Shown here piece by piece: positions 35,036-43,157 of a stretch of DNA of 64,000 nt. The stretch lies in the NCBI RefSeq assembly GCF_004342605.1, contig NZ_SLZL01000005.1, positions 1 through 64,000 of the forward strand. The letters run 5' to 3'. This stretch comes from Caulobacter sp. BK020 (GTDB lineage Bacteria > Pseudomonadota > Alphaproteobacteria > Caulobacterales > Caulobacteraceae). How positions within the stretch are numbered: the stretch's first letter is position 1; each line of letters starts with the position of its first letter. The notes beneath the pieces are model-generated. The model did no database searches, was not told the DNA's origin, and worked only from the letters and a program-made list of their open reading frames with translations. The translations under genes and the position numbers were made by a program.

Positions 35036-36289
35036 GTGTTGAACGAAGAGTTTGGACGCGGCCTCCTGGGGGTGGCGGCATTCTTGGGCTTGGCCTGGGT
35101 CTTCTGCGAGAACCGCGCCGGCTTCAGGCTTCGAACCTTGCTGATCGGGCTCGCGATCCAGGCTCTCCTGGCCTTCGTCCTGACGCGGGCGCCGGTCGCC
35201 CTGACTTTTTTCAAGGGGGTCACCCACGTCGTCGACAGCGTCCAGTCCGCCGCCACCGCGGGAACAAGCTTCATGTTCGGCTATCTCGGCGGCGCGCCGC
35301 CTCCCTATGTGCGCGGCCAGACCGGCTCGACCTTCATCTTCGCCTTTCAAGCCCTGCCCGCGATCCTGATGGTCGGGGGGCTTTCGGCCCTGCTCTGGCA
35401 TTGGAAGATCCTGATCTGGATCGTTCGTGGCGCGGCGTGGCTGTTCAGTCGCGCCTTCCAGGTCAGCGGACCGGTCGCCGTCTCGACCTCGGCCTGCATT
35501 TTCCTGGGCATGGTCGAGGCGCCGCTTCTGGTCCGCCCCCTTTTGCCCAAGCTCACCCGCGGCGAGCTCTTCATCATCATGGTCGACGGCCTGTCGGTCG
35601 TGGCCGGCTCGACCATGCTGCTGCTGGGCGCGATGATGGCGACCCGCATCCCCGACGCGTTCACCCATTTGCTGACCGGCTCGATCGTCACCACGCCGAT
35701 GGCGATCGCCCTGGCCAAGGCCATGGTTCCAAGTCCGCCCAGCCCCTTGCAGGCCATGGAGCTGAGCTCGCCCTACCGCAGCAGCCTGGAAGCCATGACC
35801 TTCGGCACGCTCGACGCCGTCAAGATGGTCATCAATATCGCGGGCCTGCTGATCGTCTTCGTCTCGGCGATCGCCCTGGTCGACAAGGGCCTGACGCTGA
35901 TCCCCCACAGCGGCGCGCCGATCAGTCTCAACCTGGTGTTCGGCAAGCTGCTGGCCCCGGTCGCCTGGCTGATGGGCGCGCCGATGAAGGATCTTGAGCA
36001 GATCGGGGCCCTGCTGGGCCTGAAGGTCATGGCCAATGAGGTGGTCGCCTATAGCCACCTGATCGAGCTCCCGGCCGGTGCGATGGCCCCCAAGTCCGAA
36101 CTGATCGCCACCTACGCCCTTTGCAGCTTCGGCAACCTCGGCAGCGTGGCGATCATGATCGGTTCGCTGTCGACCATGGTCCCTGAGAAGGTCGCCGAGG
36201 TGGTTGATCTGGGCTTCCGCGCCCTGTTCGCGGCCTTCCTGGCCACCTGCCTGACCGGCACGATCATGGGCCTGCTCTCGGCCTTCTAG
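35036..36289 (+). CDS. Concentrative nucleoside transporter, NupC/CNT family
   Basis: 417 residues, highly hydrophobic with about ten membrane segments. CNT motifs include GTSFMFGYLGG near residue 78, the Na+/substrate region STSACIFLGMVEAPLLVRP, and the C-terminal GLKVMANEVVAYSHL and ALCSFGNLGSVAIMIG. It imports nucleosides by ion symport across the inner membrane. The start is a GTG at 35036, 5 bp after AGGGGG and 27 bp after the operator at 34998. Together with the outer-membrane receptors it completes the uptake path. Confidence 0.93.
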   Translation: MLNEEFGRGLLGVAAFLGLAWVFCENRAGFRLRTLLIGLAIQALLAFVLTRAPVALTFFKGVTHVVDSVQSAATAGTSFMFGYLGGAPPPYVRGQTGSTFIFAFQALPAILMVGGLSALLWHWKILIWIVRGAAWLFSRAFQVSGPVAVSTSACIFLGMVEAPLLVRPLLPKLTRGELFIIMVDGLSVVAGSTMLLLGAMMATRIPDAFTHLLTGSIVTTPMAIALAKAMVPSPPSPLQAMELSSPYRSSLEAMTFGTLDAVKMVINIAGLLIVFVSAIALVDKGLTLIPHSGAPISLNLVFGKLLAPVAWLMGAPMKDLEQIGALLGLKVMANEVVAYSHLIELPAGAMAPKSELIATYALCSFGNLGSVAIMIGSLSTMVPEKVAEVVDLGFRALFAAFLATCLTGTIMGLLSAF

Positions 36290-36351
36290 GCAGAAAAGGG
36301 GCGCGCTCGCCTTGAGACGAGCGCCCAGTCGAGGGGTTCATGCGACGGGCT

Positions 36352-37212
36352 TTAGGCCGGACGGGCGCGGGCGCGTCCGGCGAGCATGGCGTAGGCCGCC
36401 TCGGAACCGGCGGCGGCCGCGGCAACCGGATCCTCGCCCTTCAACACCGCCGCCAGGGTCGCTCCGGCGAACACATCGCCCGCTCCGGTGGCGTCATAGA
36501 CCTTGAGCCGTCGTGTGGGGACCGTACGGACGTAGCCGCCGTGGTCGACCAAGACGCCCTCCTCGCCGCGCGTTTCGAAGATCGCCCTCGGCGCGGCGGC
36601 GCCGCCGCCGCTCCCCAGCAGCCCATCGATCCACGGACGCTCCGCGCCGTTGCAGAAGACATAGTCGGCGCGAGCCAGCAGCTGCTTCACCAGTCCGTCG
36701 GGAAAGCAGGCCGGATCGTTCTTGGCGATCCACGCCACCCGCGCCTGGGGGCGAACTTCTCCCAGCAGCCGGGTGGCGACTTCGGGATCGCCGGCGGCGA
36801 TCACTACCACATCGGCCCTGGCGACGAGGTCGCGCTGGACTTCCGTCTCCGCGCCGCTCAGCGAGCGCAGCACGCAACCATAGGCGCCGTTGGCGCTGTA
36901 GATCAGCAGGCACTGAGCCGTTCGGGCCCCGGAGATCTTTGAGACGCCGGACACATCCAAACCCGCCGCGCGGCAGCCGGACAGGAAGATCAGCCGCTCC
37001 TCGTCATCGCCGACCCAGGTGACGGGACTCACCTCGAAGCCCCCGGCCGCCAAGGCGGCGCTGGTATAGAGCGCGGCGGCGCCGGCGCGTGGCCTCAAGG
37101 ACTCCGGATCGCCGCGCATCGGCAAGGTGCCGCGCCCTCGAAAGTCGCCGTCGACCTCGACCACATAGTCGATCGTCGCAAATCCGCAGACGACGATCCT
37201 GGGGTTGTTCAT
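36352..37212 (-). CDS. PfkB-family carbohydrate/nucleoside kinase
   Basis: 286 residues. The N-terminus (RIVVCGFATIDYVVEVDG) and the ATP/anion-hole signature DATGAGDVFAGATLA place it in the PfkB/ribokinase family. It is shorter than the usual 300-310 residues, and the first signature is weak. It is downstream of the LacI-regulated receptor by about 100 bp and likely co-transcribed. It may phosphorylate ribose set free by the nucleoside hydrolase and replace the dead ribokinase at 42053, or phosphorylate nucleosides directly. Confidence 0.85.
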   Translation of the reverse strand: MNNPRIVVCGFATIDYVVEVDGDFRGRGTLPMRGDPESLRPRAGAAALYTSAALAAGGFEVSPVTWVGDDEERLIFLSGCRAAGLDVSGVSKISGARTAQCLLIYSANGAYGCVLRSLSGAETEVQRDLVARADVVVIAAGDPEVATRLLGEVRPQARVAWIAKNDPACFPDGLVKQLLARADYVFCNGAERPWIDGLLGSGGGAAAPRAIFETRGEEGVLVDHGGYVRTVPTRRLKVYDATGAGDVFAGATLAAVLKGEDPVAAAAAGSEAAYAMLAGRARARPA

Positions 37213-37313
37213 CTCGTTCTCCCAAAGCCTCGAACAGGACGAGGCGTTTCTTGGCAGGATCGATCGGAGAAAGGCCGGAGCAACGGCAGGCGCGCCGCTC
37301 CGGCAGGTCGCCG

Positions 37314-39683
37314 CTAGAACCGTACGCGCAGGGACGCGGTGTAGGTGCGCGGCGCGCCGAGGAAGTAGCGGTCAAGCGTGCGGACGGTCGGCCCGGTCTG
37401 CAGGCCGAACTCCGGCTGCGTCGCGGTCGAGCCCGACACTGCGCCGATGTAGGTCTCGTCGAAAAGATTATCGACGTTGAACTGCAGTTGCATCTCCGGC
37501 AGCCCTTGGCGACGGATGTCATAGGCGGCCGACAGGCCTACGACGGTGTAGCCGTCGATGGTCTCGACCTCGATTTCGTCGAAGGTCACCGGGCGAATGA
37601 TATGGCCGCCCACGCGGTCGCCGACATGGCGTCCGGTGACATCGAGCTTGAGGTTCGAGGTGGCCTGCCAGCCGACCTGGGCGAAGAACGAGGTCTTGGG
37701 AATGTCGCGCACGCGCGCGCCGCCGATGATGCCGATCGCGGCCAGGTTCCTTCGGGCCGTGCTGCCGACCGGCGGGTCGTCATGCTTGGCGTCCTGCAGC
37801 GACAGCGATCCGTAGACGTCGATCGCTCCGAAGTCATAGAAGCCGGTGAATTCCACGCCGCGCGACTTCTGACCGGCAGTGTTGGCCGCGCGCGTGGCGA
37901 CGTTGCCCCGCACGACCTCTTCGGGATCCAGGGCCGAGGTCGGGTCGCGCGGCACGATGCCGACATTGTTCTTCAGGTGGACATCGTAGCCTTGAACCGA
38001 GAAGGCGGCGTTGTCGCGGACCCAGCGCAGACCAAGGTCGAGGTTGCGGGTCTCGACAGGCTTGAGGTCGTCCGGATTGATCACCGCCGTCGAGCCCAGG
38101 AAGGCGTCCTCGGGAATGCCCGAGAAGCCAGTCGCGTAGCCGCCGAACATCTCCCAGGCGCCCGTGAGTCTGTAGGACGCGCCCAGTTTCGGATTGACCT
38201 TGGAGTCCTGCGAGAACTTGACGTTGGCCTTGTATTCCAACGGCGACTTGGCGTCGTACTTGAGGTGGAAGAAGGTCAGGCCCAGATCAACCTTCAGGCG
38301 ATCGTCCAGAGCCCGAATCTCGTCCTGGGCGTAGAACATCAGGGTCTCGACCGAGGCCGTCCGTTCGTACTCGACATAGTTCAGCCTGGATCGATCGTAC
38401 GCGATGCTCTGGGCCGAGTTTATGATCGGATAGAAGTTCCGCTTCTCGGTCGACTCCCCGCCTTCCCACCAGCCGCCGATGCGGACGCTATGGCCGGCGA
38501 AAAGATTGTCGGCCTTGACTTCGGCCGTCAGGCCGTAGCGATCGCGGTCGCGCGGCGTGACGCGCATATCGGCAGGACCGCCGACGGCGTTGCTGTTGCG
38601 AAGAGTCGTCAGGCTCGGGCGCACGGCGCCGCCGGACGTGTTGTAGCTGGTGACCGCGCGCGGGTCACCGCCGGTCAGGATCCGCCGGCGGTCCTGGTAG
38701 CGATACGACTCGCCCTTGAGCGTCTGGTAGTAGGGATTGACGCCCAGGGTCACATTGTCGGCCAGCTTGAAGCGGCCGTTGACATAGGCCAGCAGGTCCT
38801 TGCGCCTGCCGCCCAGAGCGCCGCCAAAGTCGATGTCGCGGGCCGGAACGCCCGTGAGGTCGTCGAGCGCGCGGTCGCTGTGGGGATTGGCGAGGAATTC
38901 CCCCCTGGTGACGATGTTGAAGTCGTTGTCCGTCTGGTCGTTGTAGGACAGCCGCCCGGTAAGGCTTGAGCCGTCCTCGAACGCCTTGACGATCTTGGCC
39001 TCGTAGTGCGCGCGCTTGGAATGGCGCGAGCGCTGACCGGCCCAGATGTCGTTTTCCTGCTTGGAGGCGGTCGCATAGGCGGTCAGGCCCTTGGCGATCT
39101 CGCCGGTGTCGACACGTGCATAGCCTCGCCAGAAGTCGAACGACCCTGCGCCGCCTTCGAGGGTGACGCCGAAGTCCTGCTTGGGCTTGTCGGTCACGAA
39201 GTCGATGAAGCCGCCCAGGGCGAAGCGCGACGGCGCGCCGATGTCGCCCGAGCTTTGCGACACGGTGATCTTGCCGATGTTGCTGGATTCAATGAAGCGC
39301 TGCGGCGGCGAACCGCCATTGAACCGGGAATCGCCGGTCGGGACGCCGTCGAGCGTCAGGCCGATCTGTTCGTCGGAGAGGCCCCGGAGATAGATCTCGA
39401 ACGAGAAGCTGCCCCCACGGCTGTCGCCGGTCGAAACCTGGACCCCGGGCACCTTGACTAGGCTCTGGGTGATGTCGGCTCCGGCCGGGCGCTGCAGGAT
39501 ATCCTCGGCGCCCACCGTGAACGTGGCCCGCGCGAGTCCCGAACCAAAGCGTTCGCTGGTGACGACCACTTCCTCCAAGGTGTTGGCGTCACTCTGCGGC
39601 GCGACCGTCGCCTGGGCGCTGGCATTGGCCGCCCCCATCAGAACCGCGATCGTCGAAACACCCCAAACCAGATAGCCCCGCAT
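37314..39683 (-). CDS. TonB-dependent receptor, LacI-regulated (nucleoside uptake)
   Basis: 789 residues from ATG 39683, placed by AGGGGAAGTG upstream. The signal peptide ends at ANASAQ, followed by LEEVVVTSERFG. The plug is of a different type from the other receptors here, with GLSDEQIGLTLDGVPTGDSR and SRFALGGFIDFVTDKP instead of VLRGPQGTLFG. The barrel ends in ASLRVRF. The perfect operator at 39725 precedes it. Linked with pfkB and opposite lacI, it is probably a second nucleoside or nucleotide receptor with another specificity. Confidence 0.9.
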   Translation of the reverse strand: MRGYLVWGVSTIAVLMGAANASAQATVAPQSDANTLEEVVVTSERFGSGLARATFTVGAEDILQRPAGADITQSLVKVPGVQVSTGDSRGGSFSFEIYLRGLSDEQIGLTLDGVPTGDSRFNGGSPPQRFIESSNIGKITVSQSSGDIGAPSRFALGGFIDFVTDKPKQDFGVTLEGGAGSFDFWRGYARVDTGEIAKGLTAYATASKQENDIWAGQRSRHSKRAHYEAKIVKAFEDGSSLTGRLSYNDQTDNDFNIVTRGEFLANPHSDRALDDLTGVPARDIDFGGALGGRRKDLLAYVNGRFKLADNVTLGVNPYYQTLKGESYRYQDRRRILTGGDPRAVTSYNTSGGAVRPSLTTLRNSNAVGGPADMRVTPRDRDRYGLTAEVKADNLFAGHSVRIGGWWEGGESTEKRNFYPIINSAQSIAYDRSRLNYVEYERTASVETLMFYAQDEIRALDDRLKVDLGLTFFHLKYDAKSPLEYKANVKFSQDSKVNPKLGASYRLTGAWEMFGGYATGFSGIPEDAFLGSTAVINPDDLKPVETRNLDLGLRWVRDNAAFSVQGYDVHLKNNVGIVPRDPTSALDPEEVVRGNVATRAANTAGQKSRGVEFTGFYDFGAIDVYGSLSLQDAKHDDPPVGSTARRNLAAIGIIGGARVRDIPKTSFFAQVGWQATSNLKLDVTGRHVGDRVGGHIIRPVTFDEIEVETIDGYTVVGLSAAYDIRRQGLPEMQLQFNVDNLFDETYIGAVSGSTATQPEFGLQTGPTVRTLDRYFLGAPRTYTASLRVRF

Positions 39684-39724
39684 GTCACTTCCCCTGTCAG
39701 CGTCGGCGCATACAAGGCATAAAT

Positions 39725-39736
39725 TGAAACGTTTCA
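39725..39736. promoter_or_regulatory. LacI-type operator between receptor and lacI-type gene
   Basis: Perfect TGAAACGTTTCA, 42 bp before the receptor start and about 200 bp before the regulator start. It would mediate repression of receptor/pfkB and possibly autoregulation. Confidence 0.8.
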
Positions 39737-39938
39737 CTAGTAGATTTTTGCAAGAATCCGGTCTAGGCAGGCTTGACGGCATGAAATTGCCTTCACGTCA
39801 TGCCTTTTGCTACCGACACCCTCGGGCTTCACCCCCTAATGGCGCGTCGGGAATGACGGTTTTCTGAATGCATTAAGTTGCTCGTTCAGAACGATGCCCC
39901 TAAGAAGGGTCAGGACCAATCGAGCCCGAGGCGAATTC

Positions 39939-40937
39939 GTGAGCGAGACCAGCGGACGTCGGCCAACGCTCAAGGAGGTCGCCCGCGCGGCGGGCGTTTC
40001 GGTGGCCAGCGCATCGTATGCGATCAATGGAACGGGCTCGGTAGGGGAACAGACCCGCGAGCACATCCTGGCGGTCGCCGCCCAACTGGGCTATCGGCCC
40101 AATCTCAGCGCCAAGGCGATGAAGACGGGCCGGACGGGAACCATTGGCCTGGTCGTTCCCGACCTGACCAACCCGTTCTTCCCGAGCTTGGCCCAGGTAA
40201 TCATCCAGACCGCGCGCCAGCGCGGCTACAGCGTGCTCCTCACCGACACCGAGGGCTCGCCCGACGCCGAGCGGCAATCTCTCCAGCTGCTGTCGGAGCG
40301 CGGCGTCGACGGGGTGATCTGGTTTCCCGTTTCCGACGACAGCGCCGTTGGCGAAGCCATCGGCGGAACGCCCACCGTCGTCCTCGACCGCAATCTGGCC
40401 GGCTACGACGTGATCCACGCCGACTACGCCCAGGGGGGCGAACTGGCTGCGCGACGCCTGATCGCTGCGGGCCACACGCGCATCGGCGTCATCTCCGGTC
40501 CGGTCGCCGCCTCCAGCGCCCGCCAGCGGGCCCAAGCCGCCGCGGAGGTGATCAGGACTGAAGCGCAGTTGGCCTGGCAGGTCAGCAACGCTTTCTCGCT
40601 GGATCTCGAGCCGGCCGTGCTCGCCGCGATCGACAGCCGGGACGCCACCGCGATCGTCGTCGGGGCCGACCTGATCGCCATCGGCGCGATCCGCCATCTC
40701 CATGCGTCCGGCCTCAAGGTGCCCGAGGACGTCTCGATCATCGGATTCGACGATATCCCGTGGGCGCCGCTCAACACCCCCCCCTTGTCGACCATCGAAA
40801 TGCCCAGCGAGGAGATGGCGCTCGAGGCGGTCGAGCTGCTGCTTCGCCGTATCGCCCAGCCTGACGAGCCGCGCCGGCGGGTGGTTTTCAATGTCGGGCT
40901 GATCGAGCGCGCCTCGGTGGGCCCGCCGCCACGATAG
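39939..40937 (+). CDS. LacI-family regulator of the nucleoside regulon
   Basis: 332 residues from a GTG at 39939, which follows GAGGCG by 5 bp; an upstream ATG at 39894 has no ribosome site. The HTH is TLKEVARAAGVSVASASYAI with the hinge helix AKAMKTGRTGTIGLV, then a periplasmic-binding-type effector domain (VPDLTNPFFPSLAQ, VDGVIWFPVS, VPEDVSIIGFDDIPWAP). It is the only LacI protein in the window and sits among five matching operators, so it almost certainly controls them. The inducer is probably a nucleoside or a breakdown product. Confidence 0.92.
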   Translation: MSETSGRRPTLKEVARAAGVSVASASYAINGTGSVGEQTREHILAVAAQLGYRPNLSAKAMKTGRTGTIGLVVPDLTNPFFPSLAQVIIQTARQRGYSVLLTDTEGSPDAERQSLQLLSERGVDGVIWFPVSDDSAVGEAIGGTPTVVLDRNLAGYDVIHADYAQGGELAARRLIAAGHTRIGVISGPVAASSARQRAQAAAEVIRTEAQLAWQVSNAFSLDLEPAVLAAIDSRDATAIVVGADLIAIGAIRHLHASGLKVPEDVSIIGFDDIPWAPLNTPPLSTIEMPSEEMALEAVELLLRRIAQPDEPRRRVVFNVGLIERASVGPPPR

Positions 40938-42056
40938 ATGGCGTTGCTCCTGGGATCGGCGCTCCTGACGCTCGCCCTTGGCGGGGCGGCTTCACCGCGC
41001 CCGAACTGCGCGCTTCCCGCGCCGGTCGCACACTTGAGCGGCGTCCATGACGTCGCTTCGACGGCTGGCGGCCCCACCCGCGACTTCGGCGGCATTTCGG
41101 GCATGGACCAGCGCCACGGCCGATGGCTGCTGATCAGCGACGATCGGTCCGAACGCGCCCCGGCGCGGCTCTACCAAGCCCGGATCGCTTTCCGGGGCGG
41201 GACGATCGGCGATGTTCGACTTTTCGCGCCACGGCCCCTGCGGGATCAAGCCGGCCAGCCCTTCCCCAGACCTGGCCTGGGACGCGAGGCCGTGGACGCC
41301 GAGGCGGTGCGCTTCGATCCGAAGGACGGTGCGATCATCTGGAGCAGCGAAGGCGACGCGCGGGACGGATTTGCGCCGGGCCTGAGGCGGCAGAGCCGCC
41401 CAGGAAGCCTCAGCCGTCCCATCACCCTGCCGCCCGGCCTGATCGAGACGCCAAACCAGGGCCCTCGGCCCAATCTCGCCTTCGAAGGCCTGACCTTCGG
41501 GGTCGACGGCGAGGCGCTTTGGATCGGCCTTGAGGCGCCGCTGAAGCAGGACGGCCCGCTGGCTTCGCGCGCCGCTGGCGTCCTGGTGCGGCTCAGCCGA
41601 CTAGGGCGCCAGGGCCAACTGGTCCAGTTCGCCTATCGAACCGATCCGATCTCGGCCGCCTCAACAGGCCTGCGCGCCGACAACGGCGTCAGCGAGATCC
41701 TCGCCCTGGACGCCGAGCGCCTGCTGGTTCTCGAACGATCCGGCGTCGAGGTGTCGCCCGGCCGCTTCTCCTATGACGTGCGGCTCTATGTCGCCGACCT
41801 GCGCGGCGCGACCGATGTCGCCGACCTGGCCTCGCTGGACGGCGCGGCGGTGACGACCGCCGCCAAGACCCTGGTCTTCGATTTCCACGCCGCGGGCCAG
41901 GACCGGAATTTCGAGGCCATGGCCTGGGGGCCGCGGCTGGGCGGACGCGCGCGAACCCTGGTGCTGGCCGAGGACAACAACTTCGAGGGCGACAAGACCC
42001 GGTTCGTCACCCTGCGCCTGAACATGCCGGCGCGGCCGGCCTGTCCCGCCGGCTAG
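40938..42056 (+). CDS. Phytase-like esterase domain protein
   Basis: 372 residues with a cleavable leader (ALLLGSALLTLALGGAASP). The body matches the phytase-like esterase beta-propeller family: DFGGISGMDQRHGRWLLISD, REAVDAEAVRFDP, NLAFEGLTFGVDGEALWIG, ILALDAERLLVLERSG and DRNFEAMAWGP. The ATG follows the lacI-type stop with no gap, so it is translated with the regulator. A periplasmic phosphatase or esterase would suit release of nucleosides from nucleotides. That role is inferred from context, and biochemical data for the family are thin. Confidence 0.78.
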   Translation: MALLLGSALLTLALGGAASPRPNCALPAPVAHLSGVHDVASTAGGPTRDFGGISGMDQRHGRWLLISDDRSERAPARLYQARIAFRGGTIGDVRLFAPRPLRDQAGQPFPRPGLGREAVDAEAVRFDPKDGAIIWSSEGDARDGFAPGLRRQSRPGSLSRPITLPPGLIETPNQGPRPNLAFEGLTFGVDGEALWIGLEAPLKQDGPLASRAAGVLVRLSRLGRQGQLVQFAYRTDPISAASTGLRADNGVSEILALDAERLLVLERSGVEVSPGRFSYDVRLYVADLRGATDVADLASLDGAAVTTAAKTLVFDFHAAGQDRNFEAMAWGPRLGGRARTLVLAEDNNFEGDKTRFVTLRLNMPARPACPAG

Positions 42057-42230
42057 CTCGCGAGCGCGGCGACCTCATCGAGACTGGGCATGGCGCTCGT
42101 CGCGCCCGGACACTCCACGCCGAGCCCTTCGGCGGCCTGGTCCGCCAGCACCGTCTCGCCGACGTGTGCAAAGCTTTCCACGCGCGTGGACAGGTCGCTG
42201 TTGGATGCTGCCGAAGATCAAGACTTCCAC
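42053..42230 (-). pseudogene. Ribokinase remnant with internal deletion and frameshift
   Basis: A GTG at 42230, after GGAGGGACC, opens VEVLIFGSIQ. The next codons continue in another frame as NSDLSTRVESFAHVGETVLA then DQAAEGLG, the ribokinase N-terminus. The frame runs straight on to VECPGATSAMPSLDEVAALAS, a ribokinase C-terminus, and stops at 42055-42053. About 250 central codons are missing. The ribosome site is still intact. It sits beside the strongest operator of the nucleoside regulon, so it was probably the original ribose kinase of the pathway. Confidence 0.75.
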
Positions 42231-42286
42231 TCGGTCCCTCCTATTTTGCCTCGGCCCCAGCGATGCGCCCATTGACACGGCAAATG

Positions 42287-42308
42287 TTAAGTGAAACGTT
42301 TCACTTAA
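42287..42308. promoter_or_regulatory. Strongest LacI-type operator (22-bp perfect palindrome)
   Basis: TGAAACGTTTCA at 42292-42303 extends by TTAAG/CTTAA on both sides into a 22-bp perfect inverted repeat. A TTGACA at 42273-42278 lies just upstream and may be a -35 element, with the operator over the -10. It precedes the barrel protein/nucleoside hydrolase genes by about 175 bp. Nothing else was seen in 42309-42481. Confidence 0.82.
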
Positions 42309-42481
42309 GCTATCAACGCGAGGGGGAGCGCCATGGAAGGCAATCCATCGGCCCCATCATCGACCGACCCCCGACAATGGGGCTCGCTGACCCCGGCCAC
42401 GAAGCCGTCACCCGGTCCTGACACGCGCGTCCGATCTCTTCTCCACCACATTGCAAACCCCCACGGCCTGACAAGGAAGCC

Positions 42482-43150
42482 ATGCCCTCGTTCTCGCAAC
42501 CGCCAGTCTTCATCGCGTTCACCGGCGTGGATCGCGCCGACCTCATTCCCGAGATGCAGACGCTTTCGAGCGCCTATCCGATCGAATGGGGCCTTCTGAT
42601 TGATCCCGACAGACCCGCAGACCACCTCTTCGCCGACGAGCGGTTGGTCGACGCCTCGCGCACGGCCGGCGGCCTGCGCCTGGCGGCCCATGTCTGCGGC
42701 GCCCTGGCCCGGGAAATCGTCGCCGATCCCTTGACCGCACGGTTCGATCCGACCGGCTTCCAGCGGGTCCAGGTCAATCACAGCTTCGAGGGCAGCTCGC
42801 CGGCCGCGATCGCGGCGACCCGGCTTTACGGTCGCCGTGTCGGCGTGCGCGCGGTGTTGCAGACCAAGGACGTCTTCCCCGCCGAGGAGGGGGTCGATTG
42901 GCTGTATGACGTCTCCTTCGGCGTGGGGGTGCGCCCGTCGACCTGGCCGGCCTTACCCGACAGCGGACCGTTCTGCGGCTTTTCCGGAGGCTTGGGCCCG
43001 GCGACCGTCGAAGGGGCGTTGACGGCGATCGCCGCGCCGGTTGGCGCGATCTACTGGATCGACATGGAGTCGCAGATCCGCACCGACGGCCTGCTCGATC
43101 TCGACAAGTGCCGTGCGGTCTGCCGCGCCGTCTATGGCGAGCGGGGCTAA
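42482..43150 (+). CDS. TrpF-like TIM-barrel protein of unknown function
   Basis: 222 residues; AAGGAAG precedes the ATG. I recognise only a resemblance to phosphoribosylanthranilate-isomerase-type barrels: a first strand FIAFTGVDRADLI, alternating strands (IEWGLLID, LRLAAHVCG, FQRVQVNH, GVRAVLQTKD, VDWLYDVSFG), a glycine-rich phosphate-site-like FCGFSGGLGP and a late YWIDMESQIRTDGLLDLDK. No tryptophan genes are near. It is the first gene after the strongest LacI-type operator and 7 bp before the nucleoside hydrolase. A role in handling ribose phosphate or another sugar is possible but unproven. Confidence 0.7.
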   Translation: MPSFSQPPVFIAFTGVDRADLIPEMQTLSSAYPIEWGLLIDPDRPADHLFADERLVDASRTAGGLRLAAHVCGALAREIVADPLTARFDPTGFQRVQVNHSFEGSSPAAIAATRLYGRRVGVRAVLQTKDVFPAEEGVDWLYDVSFGVGVRPSTWPALPDSGPFCGFSGGLGPATVEGALTAIAAPVGAIYWIDMESQIRTDGLLDLDKCRAVCRAVYGERG

Positions 43151-43157
43151 GGTCGGG

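Noticed and set aside
35006-36058. A 350-codon hydrophilic frame on the minus strand
   Set aside because: Opposite the NupC-type transporter; Gln/Asp/His/Arg-rich text is the typical antisense of a membrane protein gene.
36298-36332. Terminator between the nucleoside transporter and pfkB-type gene
   Set aside because: GGGGCGCGCTCG and CGAGCGCCC can pair only with a two-base bulge and have no T-run, so the support is too weak for a feature.
42309-42481. Short open frames between the operator and the barrel-protein gene
   Set aside because: They have no ribosome site or motif, and are more likely the untranslated leader of the operon.
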